DNA of 64,000 nucleotides from Cyanophora paradoxa (taxonomy: Eukaryota > Glaucocystophyceae > Cyanophorales > Cyanophoraceae): NCBI GenBank assembly GCA_004431415.1, contig QPMI01000627.1, forward strand, positions 62,001 through 126,000, read 5' to 3'. The notes under the pieces are model-generated. The model was not told where the DNA came from. It saw only the letters and a list, made by a program, of their open reading frames with translations, and searched no databases. Position numbers and translations under genes: made by a program. Positions 1 to 11,200 of this stretch are shown here, piece by piece (the first letter of the stretch is position 1; each line of letters opens with the position of its first letter).

Positions 1-179
1 CCAAGAACGGGCGGGGCCGGCTCGGACTCGCCAACCGGCTCCGGCTCGATCAGGACGGGCCCCCGTCCGTAAGACGGGTGCTCCACGTTCTTCACCGAGC
101 CGAGGCCTTCGGTGGGCGGCGGGGAGTTGCCAAAGTTGCCGGGGAGAAGATTGGGATCGAAGTCGTCCACTGGGGCCAT
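1..179 (-). CDS. 5' part of an unknown-function gene, paralogue of the gene at 8278-12314
   Basis: The reverse strand has an ATG at 179 followed by an open frame that runs off the window edge at base 1. The protein starts MAPVDDFDPN and contains GRGPVLIEP followed by VGESEPAPPV. The gene at 8278-12314 has GRGPVVIQP and VGESEPAPPV at the equivalent place, also preceded by a Pro-rich stretch. The two are therefore paralogues, placed head to head about 8 kb apart with two other genes between them. No known domain is recognised in this piece. Only about 60 codons are visible, so the rest of the protein and its exon structure lie outside the window. The match to the second gene is seen directly; the function is unknown. 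Confidence 0.6.
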   Translation of the reverse strand, partial: MAPVDDFDPNLLPGNFGNSPPPTEGLGSVKNVEHPSYGRGPVLIEPEPVGESEPAPPVL

Positions 180-573
180 CTCGAAAGACTGTCGATGCCG
201 GCCGCGGTGTGCGACTCGCTGACCTCAGCTAACTATGTGGCTACGTGCGATTATGTATATACACGCCGACTGAACTTTTGCCGCTGAATTAAGGGCAGCA
301 GAAAGGAACTGCTTTTCCGGCCAGCCACCAACAAGACCCAACGTGATGAGACCTGCTGCGCATGCAGCTGCTAGGAGCACGGAAAAAAGGGGGGACCTGT
401 CCGACTGGGGTACGCATATACAGTGTTTTTGCCATTGCGAACTTCGAATTCTGATCGGCCTGTTTTTTTAATTCTTAATGATCTAGAAACGTGGCAAGTG
501 CTCTTAGGAGGTTCGCTTCTGTACCAAGTAGTTAGTTCCTTCTACCGGTTTGCCCAGCGCACTGTAGGTCCGG
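180..573. other. Upstream region without a recognised gene
   Basis: This is presumably the promoter region of the leftward gene that starts at 179. It is less GC-rich than the coding parts of the window. I see no convincing reading frame, RNA gene or repeat in it. Confidence 0.4.
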
Positions 574-579
574 TCCGGA

Positions 580-1138
580 CCAGTGATGTTATCATGATAA
601 TGATGTTCTATCATGATAATGATATGATGCATGATATCATCATGATACGGACCCCATCATGGCTATCATCATGGCATGATGATGATAGATCCCCCCCCCA
701 GACCCCCCAAACCGCGATCGCGAGCCTCGGAGTTTCTCACGCTCCAAACACCTTAGCAGAGTTAAATAAGTAATCGAGAGAGTGATTAACATGATCTTTA
801 GCAGAAAGCGCACCGAAATATTTAATAGCGCTAGCGATGTTAACGTTCTTGCCATCACAGCGTCTCCACCGGTACCCCCCTCTGGCCCATGGCCATCGCC
901 ATCACAGCGCTAGCGCCAGGTGTAGAGGATGTGTCTGAGTTGGATTATAGTGCAGCTCTATGCTTCTTCTGTCGACTTTCGTGTCAAAACGACATCTTTG
1001 CAGCAACTTTCACTGTTTCACATGTACAGCGCCGGGAACTTTGTATGCATATGGTGATAATGCTATGATATGATATGATATGATGATGATAATGATATCA
1101 TGACTTTTTGGGCGGCCGTATCATGATAACATCACTGG
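580..1138. mobile_element. Small non-autonomous DNA transposon, CCAGTGATG family copy 1
   Basis: The ends are a perfect 20-bp terminal inverted repeat beginning CCAGTGATGTTATC (580-599 and the complement at 1119-1138). The element is flanked by a 6-bp direct repeat, TCCGGA, at 574-579 and 1139-1144. That duplication is itself a palindrome, so the inverted match appears to extend outward. The interior is AT-rich, full of TGATA/TATCA runs (600-680 and 1050-1110), and has no coding capacity. A second element at 1738-2260 shares the CCAGTGATG termini and also has a 6-bp target duplication. The superfamily is not assigned; a 6-bp duplication excludes typical hAT (8 bp), mariner (TA) and Harbinger (3 bp). 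Confidence 0.75.
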
Positions 1139-1215
1139 TCCGGACTCCGGAGGACCGGATCCGGATCCTACGGATTCCTACCGTCCTATAGCTACGCGTC
1201 TACGTATACCCCGGG

Positions 1216-1666
1216 TAGGGTTGGCAGCTTGAAATTTCAAGCCATTGAAAATGCATTGAAATTGAAAATTCAATTTCACTTTCAATGCCGTTCGGTTGAA
1301 ATTGCATTGAAATAGAATATAAAAATAATATAAAAGATATTGAATTTGTCCGTTTCCCCACCCCGGCCGGGCCGGGCCCTTCGCTTCCCCTTCCCAGGCC
1401 GGGCCAGCCCCCCGGGCCCCGGCCTTACCAGGAGCCCTCGCGATCGAGCTCCCAGCCCGTTCAGAGACTCGAAGACTGTGATAGAGCTTAGAGTGGAGTC
1501 GATTATGAGTGAAACTTGAAAGAGACTCTCAGCAATGCGTAGGGTCTCTAAAAGAGCTGCACTAGTACTGCAGGTTGAAATTTCAATTGAATTTTCAAAG
1601 CTTTCAAAGGGTCGACTTTCAGTTTCAACGCCAAAATTTTGAATTTCATGAAATTCACCAACCCTA
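1216..1666. mobile_element. hAT-like MITE, 451 bp
   Basis: The element begins TAGGGTTGG at 1216 and ends CCAACCCTA at 1666, a 9-bp terminal inverted repeat. An 8-bp direct repeat, ACCCCGGG, flanks it at 1208-1215 and 1667-1674. TAGGG termini with an 8-bp duplication are typical of hAT elements. Subterminal regions are rich in TTGAAATT/AATTTCAA motifs on both sides. No transposase frame is present, so it would need a transposase supplied elsewhere. Confidence 0.75.
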
Positions 1667-1726
1667 ACCCCGGGTAGGCGACCTCTGCTTGCAATTGTGG
1701 CCTCTGCTAGGCTGTAAATTAGGGAG

Positions 1727-2754
1727 TAGGGCTGTCGCCAGTGATGGAATTAATAATAACCCCCAAAATGGGACTTTATAAGAATCATTATTAATAGTTA
1801 ATAATTAGTTATTAGTAGATTATTAATTACTTCCTCATAGAAGCGCGAAACCACGCGTTGATGGAGCGCTGCCGCACGTTTCTGGTGCTAAACACTCTTG
1901 TATAAGCTGCTTTAGCATTGCGAGTGCCCTCTATATCTGTTTGGGGTCGAATGAAAGGGTTAAAGTGCGATCAAGGGGGTACTGGATGGTCTGGAGCTGC
2001 CGTCTGATCAGCTTATGAGCATTATATCAAGCTGCAAAAGTGCCCAGAAGGTCTCTAGACGTGTATAGAACTGCTTTATAGCGCTCTAGCATGCACAGAT
2101 TCGTCATAGAGTGCAAGAAATGGTGTGTCTGTGAGTACCCCCCTAAACTAATAAACGTTACTAATAAGAGTGGCTGTTCTGGCACCTTATTAATAACGTA
2201 TTATTAATTAGTTATTAATTAGCTAATAAAAAAGGTTATGAATAAAGTTCCCATCACTGGCTGTCGCGGTACGGCGCGGTAGCGGTAGACTGGTCCTACC
2301 GACCGGCCCGGTAGACTTGCCCGGTCTACCGTCATACAAGCCCGGTAGCCATACAAATTCGCCCGTTGGGGGGTAGCCGGGCGCGCCCCGGGCACCCGGA
2401 CTCCCGGGCCTCCCGGCCGCCGGGCCGCCGCGCCGGGCCCGCGCACCGCCGCGCGCCGCACCGCCGGCGCCCGCGCCGCACATCACTCTGCGCCAAGGTC
2501 ATGGCTGACAACCACCCCGCACTTCCTCACAACTGGGGCTCCTCACCCCGCAAGCACAAGCTATAGATGCGCAAAGTAGCGTGTAAACAGTTTAGGCGCG
2601 TAGCGCCTTGGAGCTTGACGAATTTTAGCTTGATTTTGCGTCAGTTTTCGCGTACTATGCGTGCCAGCCGTGACCTACCGGGCGTACCCGGTCGGTACGG
2701 GTCAGAGAGGTCTACCGACCGGGTAGAGGGAGGGGGTCTACCGTGACAGCCCTA
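1727..2754. mobile_element. hAT-like MITE interrupted by another element
   Basis: The left end TAGGGCTGTC (1727-1736) is matched by GACAGCCCTA at 2745-2754. The 8-bp direct repeat TTAGGGAG lies at 1719-1726 and 2755-2762, as expected for hAT elements. The element at 1738-2260 is inserted 11 bp inside the left end. If that insert and one copy of its 6-bp duplication are removed, the inverted repeat lengthens to about 15 bp with one mismatch, and the host element is about 499 bp. The right half repeats the motif CTACCG/CGGTAG many times. It has no coding capacity. Confidence 0.75.
1738..2260. mobile_element. CCAGTGATG-family transposon copy 2, nested
   Basis: Ends are CCAGTGATGG at 1738-1747 and CCATCACTGG at 2251-2260, with the 6-bp direct repeat CTGTCG at 1732-1737 and 2261-2266. 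The interior is AT-rich near both ends (TTAATAATAA and TATTAATTAG runs), unlike the surrounding GC-rich DNA. No coding frame is present. It shares terminal sequence and duplication length with the element at 580-1138, but the interiors differ, so the two probably belong to different subfamilies. It sits inside the hAT-like element at 1727-2754 and is therefore the younger insertion. Confidence 0.75.
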
Positions 2755-2998
2755 TTAGGGAGTGCTAGCTGGCGCTTCCGAAGTTCTTCCGTCCAGGGCC
2801 CGGCGGCCCGCGCACGGCGCGCAGCCGCCGCGGACTCGTTCCCCTTATTCCCTCGAGCTCCCAGTGCACGCGTGGCCCAGCCCTGGCCATGGGGTCAGGG
2901 CTAGCACTGGCACCGCGGTTCTGGTTCAGCGGTTCTAGATCCGGCCATGGATTGAAGGCATACACCGGCCCGCGGGTCGCCGCCACCGCATCCGGCCC

Positions 2999-3953
2999 TC
3001 AGCGCCCCGCCGTCCCCCCGCGGCCGCGGTTGTTCTCCAGCGCGATCCGTATCCGTGTAGCCTGCGCCACGCGCCCGCCCGCGCCGTCAGCAGCGCGCAG
3101 CCGATCCGATGATCGCGGCGCGCGCGCGCGCGCCTGCTTCTCGCTAAAGTCGTTCCCGTCGACGATTAGCTCCGTTAGGGCGGGGCAGCCCTGCGCGCGT
3201 GCATTCGCGCCCGTGGCCGGGCGGCGCGCGGGTGGCATCGCGGGCCGGGCCGGGCTCCAGCGCGCCTGAACGAGGGCGAGGAGCGAGGCGACGCCGCCCA
3301 GAGTGATGTGGTTTCCGGAGAGGTCCACTGCCTCTAGATCCCGGTTGCCCTTGAAGGCCGCGGCTGCGGGGAGGGCGGGCCGAGGTCGATCATGAGCGGA
3401 GTCGGGTCCGCTCTAGATCTGGGGCGCACCGAGGGCGGCCGCGGCCTCGTTCGCGAGGCCCTGCGAGCGGAGTACGAGGCGCGTGACCCCCGGGCAGTGC
3501 GCCTGCACCACGGCCAACACGGGCGCCAGGCCCCGGTTCCCTGAGGCGCGCCGTGAGTGAGTGAGGGGCGCGAGGGGAAGACATAGGGGCCGGCTAGCCG
3601 GCCAGCTCACCTACGTAGTTCCCCCTGCTGAAGTCGAGGACGCCGCCCGCGACCGGCTCCGGGAAGCGGGCGGCGAGGGAGCTGTTGGGGCGCACGCCGG
3701 CCCGCCGGCACTCCTCCAGGTACGCCTCCGCCAGCCGCGCCTGCTCCACGCTCGCCCCGCCGCCCCCCGAAGCCGAGGCCGAAGCGGGGGCCGAGGCGAA
3801 GGCCCCGGCCCCCGGCTCCTTCACTTTCCTTGCCCTCCAGCCCTCCTTGGCGACCTCGCCCAGGACGATGCGCTCGAGGACGGCGAGGCGGGCGCGGAGC
3901 GACTCGTTCTCCAGGCGCAGCGCCTCCACGGCCTCGGCCAGCGACGCCGCCAT
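2999..3953 (-). CDS. Leucine-rich-repeat protein with N-terminal coiled coil
   Basis: The first ATG in the frame is at 3953 (MAASLAEAVEALRLENE). Upstream in-frame sequence has only a GTG. The N-terminal 35 residues form a heptad-like coiled coil, followed by an Ala/Ser-rich linker and a segment ending FSRGNYVG at a splice donor. Later exons carry LRR-type repeats: LAPVLAVVQAHCPGVTRLVLRSQ at 3540-3440, then LEAVDLSGNHITLGG near 3330, then CPALTELIVDGNDFS near 3185. The order 'L..L.L..N.I' fits the long LRR class found in ribonuclease-inhibitor and axonemal proteins. The last exon runs to a stop at 2999. A scaffold or binding role is the usual function of such repeats; no partner can be named. 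The next gene downstream in the same direction is the calpain, 95 bp upstream of this start. Confidence 0.6.
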
Positions 3954-4047
3954 CTCGTTCGCCACGCCCCTGCGCCGCTCGCTCAGCTTTCGCTGAGGCT
4001 AGGCGTAGCTTGGCTTAAGAGCTAAGGACGATTCGGCTTATGCTTGG

Positions 4048-7000
4048 CTAGGCCTGGCTTTGGCGTGGCTTGACGCACGACTCGGTCTTGCCGGCCGGCT
4101 CGAACTCGGCCTCGGCCGCCGGCTCCTCCCGAATGAGCGCCGCGTCGATCGCCACGGCCCCGGCCCCCGCCTGCGATGCTCTCTAAGGGCCGACGGCCCG
4201 CCCGGCGGACGCGGGAGCCTCGCACGGGGGGCGGGCCGCGCGCGTATCCGAAGGAGGCCTGCGGCGGGGGCGCCGACTGCTCGCCCCGCCCGTCGTCTGG
4301 CCGCGCGCGCTCAGCTGAGCCCGGATGAGCGAGGGGGCGGCCCGGCGCTCACCGACCCCGTCGTCCCACACGCCGGCGGCCTCCGGCGGCCGCCCGAACT
4401 TCGGGAGCACCGTCTCCCCCTGATCCAAGTTTACGAGGAATCTTGAGGGAACGGGAGGGGGGTACGCCCACGCCCACGCCCGGCGCACCTCGAGGTCGAC
4501 GTCGCGGTCGGCCCAGACGACGAGGCAGTAGCTTGCCTCTTGGAACTTCTCGAAGGTCATCGGGATCACCTGAGAGGGCCGGGGCCGAGGCCGGGGTCAG
4601 AGGGCGGGCGGAGGGGGGCGGCGCGGGGGCCGCACCTTGTAGTGGCCGGCCTCGAGCGTCGCGGCGACCGAGACTGCGTTGCGTCGTCGCTGGGCGTCAA
4701 TCCCCGCCCGAACGCGTTCTCTTTCTCTCTAGAGCGTCTGCGCGCGGGGGCGTCCGCGCACGCTCGCGGGCGGGCTTGAAGGGCCCCGGGGTGGCGGCGA
4801 CCATGTCCCCCGAGATGCTCGCCACCCGCTCCCCCGCCGTCGCCCCTGCCCCGCGCCGCCCGCTCAGGCGCCCGCCGGCGAGGAAGGGCACGAAGGAGAG
4901 CGAGTGAGCCGCAGCCAGCGGGCGCCGGCGTGAGAGGTAGCGAGCTTCGCCCCGCTCTTTCGCACCCGGGGAGCGGAGTACGAAGAAGCCGATGGAGGCG
5001 GCGAACTGCTGCTTGCCCTCCAGCCGCACGTCCCCCTGCGGGCGGCAGGCTCGCCCGGGCAGGCCGGGCCGGGCCGGGCTGGAGGGCCGACCTGGGACAG
5101 GGTGATGAAGACCTGGGAGCGGGTCGGCACCGTGAGGTGGAACTGCATTCGTTCGGTCCAGCATTATTAAGAGGTCCGGAGCCCCGGTCGGGGCCGGTTG
5201 GACGGGCAGGCGGGGCGCGCCTGCCGGTTCTTGACCCAGTCGCGGTTGCCGGCGTTGGGGCAGCCCCACGCGCTCTCCCCCATCCTCCACTCGCCCTGCC
5301 GATGCCCGCGCCTCAGGCCCAAACGACAAGAGAAGAAAGGAAGGAAGGAAGGGCGAGAGCGTGGCGGGGAAAAGCCGATCCGATCCGATCCGTCTGAACC
5401 GATCCGAGCTAACAAGGCCTAACAAGCTAGGCCTCATAAGAAGGGCGCGGCGCGCACGAGGACGCGCTGGCCGTGCCAGTCGTCCGTGAAGATCCTGCAC
5501 ACGAAGACCGTGTTGAAGACCTGCGCCCCGCCGCCGCGCCCCCTTGAGTAAAAGCTTGAAGTTTCAGGGGCGGGGGAGCGCGCGCCCGCGTGAAGTCGTC
5601 CCAGCAGATCCAGAAGGTGCCGTCGTCCGCGAACTGGTAGCTCAGCTTCTTCTGCGGGCCGCACCAATCGCCCGCGTCAGTTTCTCGGGCCCTCTCCTTC
5701 TACTCTCGTCTTGTCTCGCTTAGATCGTGCCTAAAAAGTGTGTTCTTGGACTTGTCTTTGATAGTCTAATCTCGCTTGGATCGCACCAGGAGGGCCGGCG
5801 ACCACTCCTTCGAGCCGTCGCTCCACGCGCCGCTCCACTCCTTCCGGCCCCTGGGAGGACGGATCGGTTTTGGGGGGGGGGGAAGGGAGAGGGGGGTAGA
5901 GGGCACCAGGGGTTGCGCAGCCGGAGGAGGCGGTGAGTCGCGGCCCCGTTCTCGACGTCCCTCACGTCCAAAATCCCGTACGCGTGTCCCTGCGAGGGCG
6001 AGGTAAGGAGAAGGCTCAGATCAGATCGATCTGATCTGATCTGATCTGAGGCTGGGGGTACGCGCCTTGAGGATGCCGCTCTCCCCGGGGGCCTCCTGCT
6101 TCCCCTGGTACGAGAAGGAGCACCCCATGAGGGAACTGAAGGGGCGTGGCGGGTCAGATAAGATCAGATCCGATCGTAACAAATCAGATGAGATCAGGGC
6201 GCGCCCGTCGGAGTGGAGCTGTCGGAGGCGGGGCCAGAGCTGGTCCGCCTTCATCTCCGCCTTCGTCGCCGGCGCCTCCAGCTTGCTGCCGGGCCCGGCG
6301 CGTCAGGACCGCAAGCAGCGGAGAGCTATGCTCTCGCTGGCTCGCGGGGCGCTCGCACATTGTTTCCGGGCAGCCGCCCTGCCGCGCGGCGCGGGGCTGG
6401 GTCAGAAGGAGGGGGTACGGAGTCGTCCGGTTCGGGGAGGGGTACCGTGAGGTCCTTGAGCCCGTAGTCGACGAACCCGGCGATCAAATTCTCGTAGCAC
6501 TTGTGGACCTGGCTCGGCGGATCAGCGACTCGGCCGAGGCGAACAGGGGTACGCGGGGGAAAGCGGAGGTCGGGGGGTCACCTTCGCGTAAGCCTTTTCG
6601 AGGAGGCACACCCAGAGCTCGTTGCCTGCCCTAAGGTGAGCGCGCAGAGAACGGACCGAGGCTGAAGGAACAGCCCGCCGGGAAGTCGAAAGCGCGCACG
6701 ATCCTTGCAGGAGGCGTAGAGGGGCCGCTTGTCCTTTCGGCAGAGGACGCGGTCGTCCACGACGACGGTCTACCCCAGGGCAGGCGTTTGGCGGGGGAGG
6801 GGGAGAAGCGGAGGGGCGGAGGGAAGCGGAGGGGGGTACAGGGACGCACGTGCCAGAACTCGTCCTTGAAGACAGCGATCGTGTAGCTGCGCGCGCGAAG
6901 GAGTGCGGCGTCATGTCCCGGCGCGTGGCCCAGGCGGCACGCATGCGCACATCCCGCTCTTCGCGTTGCGCGTGGATACGAAGAGCCGCTCGAGCAGGTG

Positions 7001-7583
7001 CCGCTGCGTCGCGAGCACTGCGCGGGCTCGGCTAAGCCTACGCGGGGCCGGCGGGGCGGGGCCCGGCCCGGCCCGCGGGCGCACCGCTGAGGGCGCCCAG
7101 GAACCAGCAGTCGCCTGCGGGCATCCGGGCGGGCGGGCCGCGTAAGGGACCCCGCTGGACGCTCCCCGCCCCGCCCCGCCCAGCCCCGCCCAGCCCTGCT
7201 CACCGAGCATCCCCTGAATGACGTCGCCCGGCTCCACGCCGTCGATGAAGAGCTTGGGCTGACCCGGGCAGAATTCCTTCGGCCTCAGCCACTGGCACAT
7301 CTTCAGGTCGATGTGTCCTGCGCCCGGGCCGTCGCTCAGCAGCGCGCCCGGCGGGCCCTCGCGCGCGGAGGCACGCGGCGACGGCACCTTGCCACGGGCG
7401 GTCCGGGTCGCGGAAGAGGGAGCGCTCAGAGGCGGGGAACGCGTCGTCCTCGAAGAACTCCTGTCTCCTCGCTCGCATCGCCTTCACGAGGGCCTCCTCG
7501 CTGAGGCCTGTCTTGGTAACGCAGCATGGCACGGTGCAGGTGGAGGACGAGCACGCCGGCTGCAGATTCGGCTCGGCCGGCAT
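4048..7583 (-). CDS. Calpain-type cysteine protease
   Basis: This is a calcium-dependent papain-fold protease in the calpain family. The ATG at 7583 opens a protein with a Cys-rich start (CSSSTCTVPCC), a possible acylation site. It continues FFEDDAFPASERSLF, the usual lead into the protease core. The active-site Cys is in GDCWFLGALS (7120-7090), joined by splicing to DVIQGMLG before and LATQRHLLERLF after. Further core motifs are VVVDDRVLCRKDKRPLY (near 6770), GCSFSYQGK (near 6125), the His in GHAYGILDVRDV (near 5965), the Asn in RLLRLRNPW (near 5915) and EWSGAWSDGSKEWSP (near 5820). All three catalytic residues are present. FADDGTFWICWDDF (near 5620) ends the core. C-terminal exons resemble beta-sandwich domains, including WGCPNAGNRDWVKN (near 5260), FHLTVPTRSQVFITL (near 5130) and FEKFQEASYCLVVW (near 4540). 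I see no EF-hand domain. About 15 short introns interrupt it, several holding GATCTGAT or GATCCGAT runs. The stop is at 4048-4050. Confidence 0.85.
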
Positions 7584-7756
7584 CTCAGTTTTCCTGTGTC
7601 AGGAATGATGTCCGGTCGCGCCGGCACCTCCGATGCTGTTAGCTATGCGGCGCCGTGCTTAGCTATGTTCAAGTTTTGCGGTCGTCGGTTGTGAGCTATG
7701 CTTCTCGGGGCCTAGCTATCTGTTGTGCACAGTCGGTAGGACGAGCCAGCGCCTGT

Positions 7757-7924
7757 GGGCACGCTAGCTGCGACAGACAGTTTGCGGAGCGGGGTCAAGA
7801 GGTGGCGTACCCCGTTTGAGCTCCTACGTACCCCAAATTCCAAACCCCCTAGAAGCTTAACAGACGGGGTACGACACCTCTTGACTCCGCTCCGCAAACC
7901 CTGCCCATCGCAGCTAGCGTGCCC
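7757..7924. repeat. Long imperfect hairpin (foldback) between divergent genes
   Basis: Two pairs of arms fold on each other. The outer arm GGGCACGCTAGCTGCGA (7757-7773) pairs with 7908-7924 without mismatch. The inner arm 7780-7815 pairs with 7864-7899 over 36 bp with two mismatches. The loop of about 48 bp carries a GTACCCC motif. It lies in the 694-bp gap between the calpain start and the + gene at 8278, so it could be a foldback transposon relic or a promoter structure. No clear target duplication is seen. Confidence 0.65.
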
Positions 7925-8246
7925 GGCCCGTATCGGGCAATCCTTCGAGCTCCTCCTTCTGGTAGCCTACTCAGGCCGGGCGGGACAGCAAGCACTGCTT
8001 CTCTCATGGTCGCAACATAGCGCACAGCCTGCGGAGGAGGAGCGCGACTCGCGGAAGGCGAGCGCGTCCCGGCGTGGCGACGAGATAGAGTGCATCGTTC
8101 GTGCTCTGCTACCTCTCGCGGGCGCAGGCAAAAGTTCGAGCGTAGTCCGGAATCCGGTGCCCTCGCTAGCTCGTCGACCCGCCGCCGGTATTCGATCAGC
8201 GCCGCAAAGGCAGCTCTCCAGCATCGGACCATGTCCTCTCAGCATC

Positions 8247-8254
8247 ATATAAAG
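8247..8254 (+). promoter_or_regulatory. TATA-like box
   Basis: ATATAAAG stands about 25 bp before the ATG at 8278 in an otherwise GC-rich region. A short leader would put the transcription start close to the ATG. Placement is by position and consensus only. Confidence 0.3.
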
Positions 8255-8277
8255 TAGAGCTATTGCCCCCGTGCCCG

Positions 8278-11200
8278 ATGGAGTACGACCCGAGCGCCGC
8301 GGATGCGAGCGTCGCTTACTGGAATCCGGACGGGCCAGCCGGTCCGCCGCCGACCGACGACGGCGGTGGCTATGGCGCCGGAAGGGGCGAAGAGTACGTT
8401 TCGCACGGCCGAGGGCCCGTCGTGATCCAGCCGGAGTACGTGGGAGAGTCCGAACCGGCCCCGCCAGTCATCGGCTCGTTCGGCGACCACCTGCCGTCGG
8501 GGGCCCGGTTCCAGGCGGCCCCCGAGCTCACCGAGGGGTCCGCCTACGCCCAAGCCCTAAGAGAGGCCGCGATGCAGGATGATCAGTCGGTGCGCCGCTC
8601 TCGGGCCCGCCGCGCACGCCCCAAGCGCGAGCCCTGAGCCCCGCCGCAGATCGAGCACATGCAGGCGGCCCTCACGCGTCGTGCGTCGATGTCGCTGCGC
8701 GTGCGCGGTCCTCTGGCAGCGGCCCCTGAAGCGCGCCCCGCAGCTCCCGCCGTGCGGGACGCCTGCACTGTCCCGCAGGACGGCGTCCACGTGAAGCAGG
8801 TCGACTTCGTGCGGCCCTTCAAGGGTGCGCGGCGCCGCTCGCCTCGCGCCGGGCCCGGGCCCGCGTGGCGCCTGCGGCTGACACGGATCCCCCACGCGCA
8901 GTCGTGGGAGAGGTGCTGGGCCCCGCCAAGGTCCACATCCACGGTGACGCCGAGTACACCGCCGACGCCAAGCGCGCCGGTGCGCGAGCGCCGCCGCTGC
9001 TGCCGCTCGCGTTCCCTCAAATCCGCGCGCGCTGACGGCGCGCCGCAGGCACCTGGAAGTGCGCGGCAATCCCGCCCGCCGCCGGGGGCTCGCTGCGGGG
9101 ACGCGTGCTGAGGCGCCGCGCAGGATCACGCAGCCGTACGAGCGCCGCGGCCACGACGAGAGGAGCGTCACGGTCAAGGAGAAGGGTCCGCGCTGCCGGC
9201 GCCGCTCTGCGGATCCAGCCGCGCTGATCGCACCGACCGCAGGCTACTTCGAGACGAAGCAGCAGGTCAAGGTCGACAAGATCGTGTTTGGCGAGCGGGA
9301 GATCATCGAGGGCGAGGTCATCCCCGGGCAGTCGGGCCCCACAATCTACCACGTGCGCTGCTGTGGCCCCAAACAAAGCGCCGTGGGCGTCACCGACGGG
9401 GCCGGGGGCGGCGGCAATGGGCGCAGTGGGACTCGCGGGAATTCAAGCCGACGGGCCCCATGGCCGGCACGTGCGGCTCTGCGTCGTGCAAGTTGATCGG
9501 TGCGCTCCTGCGCTGTACCCCCGAACCCCGCCCTGCGCGCCGCCAACCACGAAGCAGACGAGAAGCCGAAGGAGTACTTCGGCAAGGACACCTGCGAGAA
9601 CCGCGTGATCAAGAACGTGGACCTGAAGGTTGGACCCCTGAAAGACTTGACGTACCCGGACTTCAAGCAGTACAAGATCCACATCGACGAGAGCGTCCCG
9701 CGCCTGGTGCGGCACGCGGCGGCCGCTTCGCCCGGCCCTCTCCTTCTCTCCCTCTCTCTCAACGCTGCGCTCAGTGCCAGGACACGATCCCGAAGGGCCT
9801 CCTGAAAGCGCTCGTCGCGAGGAACGTCGACGTGGACCGGCTCTTCAAGCCGACCATGGACTTCGACGTGGTCAAGGTCCAGGACGTCACGGCCTGCGAG
9901 GTCCAGACCCTCGCCAAGCAGGTCCGTTTGAGCTGCTGCCGGTCGCCCCGGCCCCGCCGCTGCTCGATCTGAGACCTCCGCGCCGCAGGACTTCGAGCTG
10001 AAGTACGACGAACGGCACGACATGAAATGGAAGAAGCCGATCACCAAGGAGTGCACCAAGGAGTGGACGCAGGACGGTATCGAGTACGGCAAGGGCACGT
10101 ACGAGCAGACCGACCAGGCTGACATCACCGGCTACTAGTGCGTCGCCCCCGCGCGCGGCGCCGCCGTCGAGCGCGCGCTGACGGCACGGGCCGCGCAGCA
10201 TCCAGCCCGGTGCCGAGCTCGGCCAGATCAACAGTGCGCGGCGCTCTTCGCTCGCGGCTATCCGGACCCTGATCCGCCCCGCAGCGTACATTCGGCAGAA
10301 GGACATCGGACGCGTGAAGGGGGACGAGCGCATCATCGAGCACCGGGAGGATCGAGAGGCGCGCGCGCCGGGCCCCGGCCGGCCGGCCCTTGCCCGCCCG
10401 CCCGCCCGCCCGCCCGCCGCTGACCGGCCCGCCCGCCCGCCGCATGCAGGTCCCCACCGGCAAGGCCGTGTACAGGGTCTCGGAGATCGGGCCCTGGCAC
10501 CGCGACGGCAAGATCGTCGAGAAGAAGCTCACGTTCGTCGAGGAGGTCGAGAAGAGCGACAAGATCACCTTCAAGCCGTCGGGCGTCATAGAGAACGACC
10601 CCTTCTACTTCACCAAGTTCAGCAAATGTCCCCTGCTCAAGGTCGCCCCGAACAACGACTGCGACCTCACGCCGGGCCAGAAGGCCGCCTTCAAGGGCCA
10701 CCTCTCGAGCGACGAGATCAAGTGCGTCGACAAGGCCGCCGAGGCCCTCGTCATCGGCAAGTGCGCCATCGTCGACGGCAAGTGGGCCCCCGCGCCGACC
10801 GGTGCGCCCGCCGCCCCGCCCCGCAGCGCTCTGCCTCGCGCGCCACGCCCGGCGCCGACGCGGGGGGCGCAGACGGGCGGGGCAACGCGGAGATCCACGA
10901 GTCGGCGCGGCCGGCGTACAAGGAGGGGGCGGGGGCGGACCCGACGGACACGAGCCCGGAGGGGGTCCTGGCGACCCTCAAGGAGGCCTACGCCAAGGAG
11001 CTCGAGGAGCAGCTCGAGCGCCAGGACCGGCTCATGGACCTGGAGCGGGCGGAGGCGCGCCTGGTCGCCGCCCTCGACGGGGCGCGGGCCGAGGCCGAGG
11101 CGGAGGGCCCGATCCTCGACGGGGGGCGGGCCGCCGCCCTCGCCGCCCGCATCGCAAACCTGCACGAGAACGTCGAGACCGTGCGGGCGGACCGGCGCGA

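Noticed and set aside
1200-2760. LTR retrotransposon remnant
   Set aside because: No long direct repeats, primer-binding site or polymerase text were found. The ends are inverted repeats with short target duplications, which fits DNA transposons.
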